Source: an uncultured beta proteobacterium (GTDB lineage Bacteria; Pseudomonadota; Gammaproteobacteria; Burkholderiales; Rhodocyclaceae). Taken from it: a stretch of 6,527 bases of DNA. The notes under the pieces were generated by a model that ran no database searches, was not told where the DNA came from, and was given only the letters and a program-made list of their open reading frames with translations. Location: positions 1-6,527 of the forward strand of contig CAJBIL010000544.1 in NCBI GenBank assembly GCA_903953145.1. Reading direction: 5' to 3'. A program made the translations under genes and the position numbers. Positions 1 to 4,746 of the stretch are shown piece after piece. Every line of letters begins with the position of its first letter. Within the stretch, counting starts at the first letter, position 1.

Positions 1-651
1 CGCGTAGGTCTGGGCGGTGGTCAGGGCAACAACACCGGCCGTGGTGATGGCCACGACCTGAGCCGTGCTGAGCGCAGCAACACCGGCCGTGGTAATCGCG
101 GCAACACCCGCCGTGGTGAGGGCAGCAACACCCGCCGTGGTAATCGCAGCAAGGTCGCTCGTCTCGAGGACAGCCACTTGTTTGGTGGTCAAAGCAGCAA
201 CCTGCGCAGTGGTCAGCGCAGCAGCCTGAGCAGTCGTCAACCCGACAACACCCGCTGTATTAATTGCGGCTACGCTGGCGGTGCTGAGCGCAACGACGCT
301 AGCTGTAGTTAGGGCGGCAATCTGGGTGGACTTGAATGCATTTAGATCTGTAGACTCAAGTACAGCCACTTGAGCTGTCGTTAGACCTTGAGTGATTTGT
401 GCAGTCGTCAACGCGGACGTTTGCGTGCTGGTCAGAGCGAAAACTTGAGCTGTTGTCAGATTATTGATCTGAGCGGTTGTCAGGGCAGCAACCTGCTTGG
501 TTGATAACCCTTGCGCCATCTGGGTCGCGCCAATCACGACGAGATCGCGGGTTTCAAGTGCCTGGAGCTGCGTCGTGCTGAATGCAGCAATCTGCGTAGA
601 GGTGATCGCGGCATAATCTTCGGTTGTGAGATTCGCAACCTGAGTTGTCGA
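1..651 (-). repeat. Tandem 24-bp coding repeats (octapeptide array)
   Basis: Read on the minus strand from 651 downwards, there are 26 complete units plus a 7-residue partial one. All are 8 residues (24 bp) except two 9-residue units ending QGL (GATQMAQGL and TTAQITQGL). The consensus is T/S-T-x-Q/G-V/I-A-A-L/I. Units starting with E and carrying D at position 4 (ETRDL, ESTDL, ETSDL) begin at 555, 357 and 165, which is every eighth unit. Units in the leftmost 150 bp are the most alike at DNA level: those at 22-45, 70-93, 94-117 and 118-141 share the core aacacc(c/g)gccgtggt. Confidence 0.93.
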
Positions 652-699
652 CAGTACAGAAATGACTGTCGTCGATGCGCCGTTAAAAAATGAAGCCAT
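1..699 (-). CDS. Octapeptide-repeat protein, N-terminal 233 residues (gene continues past the left edge)
   Basis: On the minus strand an open frame starts at ATG 699-697 and runs to base 1 without a stop, giving 233 visible residues. After a short N-terminus (MASFFNGASTTVISVL) the protein is a tandem array of about 27 units resembling TTAQVAAL or TTAGVAAL. The visible part has no Cys, Pro, His or Trp and very few charged residues; the acidic ones sit mainly in ExxDL-type units. No Sec signal peptide, lipobox or membrane helix is seen at the start. The start is supported by AAGGGG seven bases upstream and by a sigma-28-like promoter further up. I do not recognise the function. The T/S-T-x-Q steps look like helix N-caps, so a solenoid of short helices is possible; a beta-solenoid is an alternative. 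A secreted or surface protein, or one linked to motility, is inference. Coding status is well supported by the preserved frame, the repeat pattern, the RBS and the promoter. Confidence 0.85.
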   Translation of the reverse strand, partial: MASFFNGASTTVISVLSTTQVANLTTEDYAAITSTQIAAFSTTQLQALETRDLVVIGATQMAQGLSTKQVAALTTAQINNLTTAQVFALTSTQTSALTTAQITQGLTTAQVAVLESTDLNAFKSTQIAALTTASVVALSTASVAAINTAGVVGLTTAQAAALTTAQVAALTTKQVAVLETSDLAAITTAGVAALTTAGVAAITTAGVAALSTAQVVAITTAGVVALTTAQTYA

Positions 700-706
700 G
701 ATCAAT

Positions 707-712
707 CCCCTT
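707..712 (-). promoter_or_regulatory. Ribosome binding site of the repeat-protein gene
   Basis: The minus strand reads AAGGGG, then seven bases, then ATG at 699-697. This is a good Shine-Dalgarno match at ideal spacing and fixes the start. The same AAGGGG core precedes flgL in this window. Confidence 0.8.
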
Positions 713-804
713 GGGATGTGTGCATTACTAAGCGATAACGAAGAAACGGGCACGCTGCGTTAAATCCGCGCGAACCAAGCGTAAAAAATTATTCCCTAAA
801 GGGC

Positions 805-831
805 CTAACGGCAAAAAATTTAATTACTTTA
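805..831 (-). promoter_or_regulatory. FliA (sigma-28) class flagellar promoter for the repeat-protein gene
   Basis: The minus strand reads TAAAGTAA (831-824), 11 bases, then GCCGTTAG (812-805). The sigma-28 consensus is TAAAGTTT, N11, GCCGATAA. Each box matches 6 of 8, with the critical TAAA and GCCG intact and exact spacing. Transcription would begin near 798, giving a leader of about 100 nt before the ATG at 699. This implies late-class flagellar expression of the octapeptide-repeat gene. The call is by eye; no score or transcript data were available. Confidence 0.75.
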
Positions 832-922
832 GGTGTATTTTAAAAATATTTAAACCTGATGTTTTTACGGCATTTGGCCAATACTATCAACTCTGTGCAT
901 CTAATACTGCGCACTATGTCAC

Positions 923-941
923 TGATCGCCCACAACGATCA
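923..941. repeat. Perfect 6-bp inverted repeat TGATCG-N7-CGATCA
   Basis: TGATCG at 923-928 is mirrored exactly by CGATCA at 936-941 with seven bases between. The 19-bp dyad sits about 70-85 bp upstream of fliO and could be an operator for a dimeric regulator. A dyad this short can also occur by chance, and no regulator is identified. Confidence 0.4.
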
Positions 942-946
942 ACAAG

Positions 947-975
947 TTCCCCCGCTCCGCTGCTTGCTCTAAAAT
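947..975 (+). promoter_or_regulatory. Weak candidate sigma-70 promoter for fliOPQR
   Basis: TAAAAT at 970-975 matches the -10 consensus at 5 of 6. The hexamer 17 bp upstream (TTCCCC, 947-952) matches the -35 at only 3 of 6. A start near 982 would leave a leader of about 26 nt. Since fliO is the first gene after a divergent promoter region, some promoter is expected here, but this one is uncertain. Confidence 0.22.
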
Positions 976-1007
976 GAACGACCACCCTGCCCTTTTGACA
1001 GACTGCC

Positions 1008-1442
1008 TTGATTCTCAACCGCCCCTGCCGCCTTATTTTGTTGTTTGCGTTTGTCCAGACCTCCATGGAGGCGCTGGCTGATTCTGCATTGCCCGCGACG
1101 CCCGGATTATCTGCTGCGGCAATGCTTCAGAGCGGACTGGGCCTGTTGCTTGTTTTCGGAATTTTGTTTCTGGCGGCTTACCTGATTCGTAAATTTAATC
1201 CCGGGCAGGGCTTTGGCAGAACGGGGCCCTTGCGCGTGGTGGGGGGATTGGTCATTGGTACCCGGGAGCGGATTGTGCTGATTGAGGTGGAAGACACCTG
1301 GCTGGTGGTGGGCATCGGCCCCGGCCAGATTCGTACGCTGCACACGATGACAAAAGGTGAGAGCCCACCCTCCGCCAAAGATGAAAAGCCTTTCGCAGAT
1401 TGGCTGAACAAAATGATCGAGCGTAAAAATGAACCCCATTAG
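1008..1442 (+). CDS. fliO: Flagellar biosynthesis protein FliO
   Basis: This 144-residue protein is a normal size for FliO, the bitopic membrane protein that helps FliP assemble into the flagellar export gate. Residues 1-24 look like a signal peptide: Arg at 5 and 8, a hydrophobic LILLFAFV core, and a possible cleavage after ALA. One transmembrane helix spans about 40-60. It is followed by the conserved cytoplasmic part (PLRVVGGLVIG, then IVLIEVEDTWLVVGIGPGQI). The start used is TTG at 1008, the first possible start after an in-frame stop at 996-998. It lacks a clear Shine-Dalgarno site, but it keeps the signal peptide; ATG 1065 would lose it. The end overlaps fliP by 14 nt, suggesting translational coupling. 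The assignment rests on this domain pattern and on the following fliPQR, because FliO sequences are poorly conserved. Confidence 0.92.
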   Translation: MILNRPCRLILLFAFVQTSMEALADSALPATPGLSAAAMLQSGLGLLLVFGILFLAAYLIRKFNPGQGFGRTGPLRVVGGLVIGTRERIVLIEVEDTWLVVGIGPGQIRTLHTMTKGESPPSAKDEKPFADWLNKMIERKNEPH

Positions 1443-2181
1443 CCTGACAAGATGGCTTGGTGCAGCGTTACTGCTTGCCCCGCTCGCCACCTGGGCCCAA
1501 GTAGGTGGTTTGCCGGCGCTGAGCAGCACACCTGGCCCCGGCGGGAGCCAGACTTACACACTATCGATTCAGACGCTGATCACGCTGACATCGCTGACCT
1601 TCCTGCCGGCAGCGCTGCTGATGATGACCGGTTTTACGCGCATTATCATTGTCCTCTCCCTGCTCAGGCACGCGCTCGGTACGCAAACATCCCCCCCCAA
1701 TCAGGTTCTGGTGGGTTTGTCGCTGTTCCTCACCTTCTTTGTCATGGCGCCGGTCATGGACAAAATTTATGCGGACGCCTACCTGCCACTGACCGAAAAC
1801 CGCATTACCTTTCAACAAGCGGTTGAGCGAGGAACGGTGCCACTTCGAAAGTTCATGCTCAAGCAAACCCGGGAATCCGATATCGGCCTGTTCGCAAGGA
1901 TGGCCAATGTCGAAAAGATGGAATCACCCGACGACATCCCGATGCGCGTGCTGATCCCGGCGTTTGTGACAAGCGAGCTGAAAACGGCATTTCAGATCGG
2001 CTTTGTTATCTTCATTCCGTTCCTGGTAATTGATATGGTGGTAGCCAGCGTTCTGATGTCGATGGGTATGATGATGATGTCGCCGGTTATGGTTTCCATG
2101 CCGTTCAAGCTGATGCTGTTTGTGCTGGTTGATGGCTGGCACCTGCTACTTGGCTCTCTTGTCCAGAGTTTTGGCACATGA
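1429..2181 (+). CDS. fliP: Flagellar export gate protein FliP
   Basis: This 250-residue protein is full length for FliP, the pentameric core of the FliP5Q4R1 export gate in the inner membrane. Residues 1-23 form a cleavable signal peptide (cleavage after TWA), as is usual for FliP. Helices lie at about 52-78, 92-113, 186-212 and 222-245. Family motifs are clear: TGFTRIIIVLSLLRHALG and TSPPNQ (residues 87-92), then FVTSELKTAFQIGF (179-192) and the Met-rich SMGMMMMSP stretch (211-219). In FliP/SctR proteins a methionine cluster forms the gasket that seals the closed pore. The gene starts inside fliO, and its stop overlaps the fliQ start as ATGA. Residues 88-90 are encoded within a run of eight C (1691-1698), a possible slippage site; the frame is intact here. 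Confidence 0.98.
   Translation: MNPISLTRWLGAALLLAPLATWAQVGGLPALSSTPGPGGSQTYTLSIQTLITLTSLTFLPAALLMMTGFTRIIIVLSLLRHALGTQTSPPNQVLVGLSLFLTFFVMAPVMDKIYADAYLPLTENRITFQQAVERGTVPLRKFMLKQTRESDIGLFARMANVEKMESPDDIPMRVLIPAFVTSELKTAFQIGFVIFIPFLVIDMVVASVLMSMGMMMMSPVMVSMPFKLMLFVLVDGWHLLLGSLVQSFGT
1691..1698 (+). repeat. C8 homopolymer inside fliP
   Basis: Eight consecutive C encode part of Ser88 and all of Pro89-Pro90 of the conserved TSPPNQ motif. Loss of one C would shift translation to a stop at 1790-1792. Gain of one C would lead to a stop at 1824-1826. Both remove the C-terminal half, so a length change here would switch FliP off. The frame shown is the functional one. Confidence 0.9.
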
Positions 2182-2447
2182 CGCCCGAAACGGTCATGGA
2201 TATCGGACGGCAAGCCATCCTGATCACGCTCATGATTTCAGCGCCTTTGCTGCTCGCAGCGCTCGTCACAGGCCTCATCATCAGCATCTTTCAGGCTGCC
2301 ACGCAGATTAACGAACAGACGCTATCGTTCATACCCAAGCTCGTCGTGATGTTTATCATGCTGATCCTGGCGGGCCCGTGGATGCTTGAAACGATGGTCG
2401 ACTACATCCGGCGACTGCTTGAAAGCATTCCGCAACTCATTGGCTAA
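2178..2447 (+). CDS. fliQ: Flagellar export gate protein FliQ
   Basis: The 89-residue length is exactly as expected for FliQ, the small two-helix subunit that wraps the FliP-FliR core of the export gate. The N-terminus has the typical pattern TPETVMDIGRQAI. Helix 1 spans about 13-38, with PLLLAALVTGLIISIFQAATQINE, the most conserved segment of the family (written here across residues 23-46). Helix 2 spans about 51-75 (FIPKLVVMFIMLILAGPWM). The ATG overlaps the fliP stop by 4 nt (ATGA at 2178-2181), a classic coupled arrangement, and fliR follows 6 nt after the stop. No separate promoter is seen, so expression should depend on the fliO-fliP transcript. Confidence 0.98.
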   Translation: MTPETVMDIGRQAILITLMISAPLLLAALVTGLIISIFQAATQINEQTLSFIPKLVVMFIMLILAGPWMLETMVDYIRRLLESIPQLIG

Positions 2448-2453
2448 GCAGCC

Positions 2454-3239
2454 GTGATCAGCCTCACCACTGCGGACATCAACGCGTGGATCGTGGCCTT
2501 TTTCTTTCCACTGACCCGTATTCTGGCCCTGCTGGCTGCGGCCCCCCCATTCAACAACGCTGCACTCTCCATGCGCGTTCGCTTGACACTGGGTATCGCC
2601 ATTGCACTGGCGATAACACCAGCGCTGCCGCCAATGCCGCCGTTCGAGCCGGCATCCGGCATCGGGCTTTGGATACTGGCGCAGCAGTTACTGATTGGCT
2701 TTTCGATGGGCTTTGCGATGCGCCTTGTTTTTAGCGCAATCGATATGGCCGGCAACTTGATTGCAACACAGATGGGGCTTGGCTTCGCCACCTTTTATGA
2801 CCCGCAGAATACGGCGCAAACGCCAGTTATCTCAGAGTTTATCGGCCTACTTGCAACGCTTATTTTCATGTCGATCAATGGCCATCTGCTGCTCCTTGCA
2901 ACACTGATGCAAAGTTTCACGACAATTCCTGTTGGCCCGGGTCTGCCGGGGAGCAGTAGCTGGCTCAATCTGGCCAATGCAGGCGTCGTGGTTTTCTCGT
3001 CGGGATTATTGTTATCGCTGCCGATTCTGGTGGCACTACTGATTACCAACGTAGCGCTGGGTGTATTGAGTCGTGCCGCGCCGCAACTCAACCTGTTTGC
3101 AGTTGGCTTCCCGGTGACTTTGGCACTCGGCTTCGGCATGTTATTGATCGGCCTGCCGTATATGAGCGCACCTTTGCAACAACTCTTCGAGCACGGGTTG
3201 CAATCAATGCTTGGTTACTTTACGCCGCCCGGGCGTTAA
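2454..3239 (+). CDS. fliR: Flagellar export gate protein FliR
   Basis: This 261-residue protein is full length for FliR, the single-copy subunit that completes the FliP5Q4R1 export gate. It starts with GTG at 2454, six bases after the fliQ stop. No strong Shine-Dalgarno site is visible, so coupling to fliQ is likely. The sequence is almost wholly hydrophobic, with helices at about 10-30, 44-60, 70-95, 126-152, 175-205 and 212-236. Recognisable family segments are FFFPLTRILALLAAAPPFNN (15-34), LRVxL-like RVRLTLGIAIALAITP (41-56) and MGLGFATFYDP (107-117). A C7 run lies at 2542-2548 (residues 30-32) without disrupting the frame. It is the last gene of the rightward run and faces a convergent gene only 2 nt away. 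No flhB is fused to or follows it. Confidence 0.97.
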   Translation: MISLTTADINAWIVAFFFPLTRILALLAAAPPFNNAALSMRVRLTLGIAIALAITPALPPMPPFEPASGIGLWILAQQLLIGFSMGFAMRLVFSAIDMAGNLIATQMGLGFATFYDPQNTAQTPVISEFIGLLATLIFMSINGHLLLLATLMQSFTTIPVGPGLPGSSSWLNLANAGVVVFSSGLLLSLPILVALLITNVALGVLSRAAPQLNLFAVGFPVTLALGFGMLLIGLPYMSAPLQQLFEHGLQSMLGYFTPPGR

Positions 3240-3257
3240 ATCTACCTGGCTTTAACG
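3234..3257. terminator. Possible bidirectional stem-loop at the fliR/lipoprotein convergence
   Basis: CGTTAAA at 3234-3240 is mirrored by TTTAACG at 3251-3257 around a 10-nt loop. The dyad contains the stop codons of both convergent genes. A GC palindrome (CGCCCGGGCG, 3226-3235) sits just to the left and overlaps it by 2 bp. There is no T-tract of the usual intrinsic type, and the 7-bp stem is AT-rich. This may be a weak terminator or simply chance. Confidence 0.3.
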
Positions 3258-3733
3258 GGTGCCACTTCAGCGCGTACCAGCTGGATGGTGCCTTCAGAAA
3301 CCCGATGTGAAAAAGGCGTGCTCGATTCAATACCTTCTGAGTAATCGAGAATCCGGTAGCCGGTAAAGCCATTTTCGCGCTGCAACTTCAAAGCGCGCCG
3401 TTTGAGAATCATGATCGCCTCACCATCCCCACCCGTACGAAAGCTTTTGGCGCGCATCGAAAGGTAAAAAGTATCCGTGCTCAAAGGCGTTTCCTCAACC
3501 GACCAATTGGGCGCCAGTGGGTCGTATACGAGATAAAGCAGCCCAGCCGCCATCGCCCCGGCGGCCAGTGTCTCGTAGGAATAAACATTTTTAGTCGACA
3601 GGGCCAGCGAACCTGAAGGAATGATCGGCCCCGTGATCGGCAACTGACCACTCAGGGTATTGCTGGTATTAGTGGCGCATCCCGTCAGAACGGCAAGGCC
3701 CAGAAACAGTGGAAGCAGATTTGTCGGGCGCAT
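3242..3733 (-). CDS. Small predicted outer-membrane lipoprotein, function unknown
   Basis: This 163-residue protein begins with MRPTNLLPLFLGLAVLTGC, a type II signal peptide whose lipobox LTGC places the lipidated Cys at residue 19. Residue +2 is Ala, not Asp, which favours outer-membrane sorting. Residues 50-71 form a moderately hydrophobic Ala/Gly-rich stretch (YSYETLAAGAMAAGLLYLVYD). The C-terminal half is a compact mixed domain with RRALKLQRENGFTGYRILDY at about 111-130. That pattern is reminiscent of small lipoproteins with an 'RAA-L-xx-Gy-xF' helix-strand, but I cannot name the family. The ATG lies 2 nt after the flgL stop with no clear RBS, so it is probably translated by coupling after flgL. 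This neighbourhood suggests a role linked to the flagellum in the envelope, which is inference. The 3' end abuts fliR. Confidence 0.85.
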   Translation of the reverse strand: MRPTNLLPLFLGLAVLTGCATNTSNTLSGQLPITGPIIPSGSLALSTKNVYSYETLAAGAMAAGLLYLVYDPLAPNWSVEETPLSTDTFYLSMRAKSFRTGGDGEAIMILKRRALKLQRENGFTGYRILDYSEGIESSTPFSHRVSEGTIQLVRAEVAPVKAR

Positions 3734-3735
3734 GG

Positions 3736-4725
3736 CTAGAGAATCTTGAACAAACTAAGGCCGCTGATCTGCGCAAATGATTTTTGCGCGGCTTCAAGAC
3801 TATTCTGCTGCTTGGTAAAATCGGTTAACGCTTTGGCGTAATCAAGATCCTGCAAGTTCGAGAGCGTTTCTTTATATTGCAGCGTTTGTGCGGAAGAAGC
3901 GGTGCCCATGGCATCGAGTTCGGCCAGACGAGAGCCGACCGACGAGCGAATTCTTACAACGTTGTCGAGAACGGAATGCAGATCACCCAATGACTTGTTG
4001 AAATCTGCCTGGAACGACGGATTGGTTGCCATCGGTTTCTCCAGCGTATCGATCATGTTCTTGATAGAGTCAAAAACGCTCCCGCCGGTCAGACTTCCAT
4101 CCGGGCCGGACACCCGCATAAATACATCGCTACCGTTTTCAGATACCGGCATGATCCGCGAAGCATCCACTTTTAATTCTTGCCGGCCCTGATCACCGCT
4201 ATAGGTAACATATTGATTTGTATAGCTCTGAGGCGGCGCAGGCGTCGCAAGCGCGCTCGGATCGGTCGGGTCAGTGGCTGCCGTAAAAGGCCGGACGTTG
4301 CTTTGGTAGCCTGAAAACATATACAGACCGCTGCCATCCTGACTATTCGCCGTCGACAACAATTGCGCCAGTTGCTGCCGCATATCCATCGCGATTGATT
4401 TACGATCCGTATCACTCAACGTGCCCGAGTTGCCGCCCTGCACTGCTTTTTCAAGAATATTCTGGATGCTGTCAGTGGCGCTGGTCAGCTTGGTTTCGAG
4501 CAACTTCAATTTATCGCCGGCGTAGCCCTGATTATCGATGTGACGGTTATTCACCTCATCGGACTGCGTCACCATCAAAGCCTGCGCAGCGGCGACAGGG
4601 TCGTCGGCGGGTGTGAGCACCCGGCGCCCGGTGGAAATCTGATTGTAGGTTTTGAAGACGTCACTCTGATTGCGCTGAATATTCAGCGCACCGGCGTCGA
4701 ACATCTGACTGGTGCTGATACGCAT
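3736..4725 (-). CDS. flgL: Hook-filament junction protein FlgL (HAP3)
   Basis: This 329-residue protein is normal length for FlgL, the second hook-associated protein, which is secreted by the flagellar export apparatus and joins FlgK to the flagellin filament. The N-terminal D0/D1 coiled-coil region is diagnostic: MRISTSQMFDAGALNIQRNQ, then TYNQISTGRRVLTPADDPVA ending near residue 45. The C-terminal helix NLQDLDYAKALTDFTKQQNS followed by LEAAQKSFAQISGLSLFKIL is equally typical of the flagellin superfamily. The middle (about 140-240) is the variable beta-rich domain. AAAGGGG six bases before the ATG supports the start. The gene lies 21 nt after flgK and 2 nt before the lipoprotein, so the three probably form one transcriptional unit. 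No own promoter is evident in the short flgK-flgL gap. Confidence 0.97.
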   Translation of the reverse strand: MRISTSQMFDAGALNIQRNQSDVFKTYNQISTGRRVLTPADDPVAAAQALMVTQSDEVNNRHIDNQGYAGDKLKLLETKLTSATDSIQNILEKAVQGGNSGTLSDTDRKSIAMDMRQQLAQLLSTANSQDGSGLYMFSGYQSNVRPFTAATDPTDPSALATPAPPQSYTNQYVTYSGDQGRQELKVDASRIMPVSENGSDVFMRVSGPDGSLTGGSVFDSIKNMIDTLEKPMATNPSFQADFNKSLGDLHSVLDNVVRIRSSVGSRLAELDAMGTASSAQTLQYKETLSNLQDLDYAKALTDFTKQQNSLEAAQKSFAQISGLSLFKIL

Positions 4726-4731
4726 GGGATT

Positions 4732-4738
4732 CCCCTTT
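4732..4738 (-). promoter_or_regulatory. Ribosome binding site of flgL
   Basis: The minus strand reads AAAGGGG six bases upstream of ATG 4725-4723, within the 21-nt flgK-flgL gap. This is a strong Shine-Dalgarno match that fixes the flgL start. Confidence 0.75.
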
Positions 4739-4746
4739 GCTTCCTG

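Larger units (their letters stand above)
700..1007. other. Divergent intergenic region between the repeat gene and fliO
   Basis: This 308-bp stretch has no convincing gene. It holds the leader, RBS and sigma-28 promoter of the leftward gene. Around 781-860 it is markedly AT-rich compared with its surroundings. A 6-bp inverted repeat lies at 923-941, and a weak -10-like hexamer for fliO lies at 970-975. A 35-codon plus-strand frame opens at ATG 974, but it has no visible RBS and runs out of frame into the fliO leader, so it is not called. Confidence 0.7.

Noticed and set aside
1..651. CRISPR-like array of 24-bp repeats
   Set aside because: The repeats are contiguous with no unique spacers, keep an open frame, and vary at the third codon position, which indicates a coding tandem repeat.
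511..693. 60-residue plus-strand open frame
   Set aside because: It is antisense to the octapeptide array. The array's low-complexity composition leaves the opposite strand open by chance, and there is no RBS or recognisable protein.
851..878. Possible plus-strand sigma-28 site TAAA-N15-GCATTTGG
   Set aside because: The TAAA box and spacing fit, but the -10 matches GCCGATAA poorly (GCCG not conserved), unlike the clear site on the other strand.
995..1000. Perfect TTGACA hexamer just before fliO
   Set aside because: It lies only 8 nt before the start codon, and no -10-like hexamer occurs 16-18 bp downstream, so it cannot serve fliO as a promoter.
974..1081. 35-codon plus-strand frame from ATG 974 overlapping the fliO start
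   Set aside because: It has no Shine-Dalgarno site and is out of frame with fliO. The product is Pro/Leu-rich and unlike any known leader, so it is probably chance.
2138..2156. TGGCAC inside fliP resembling half of a sigma-54 promoter
   Set aside because: The required GC of the -12 element is absent at the right spacing, and the site is within a coding region followed by coupled genes.
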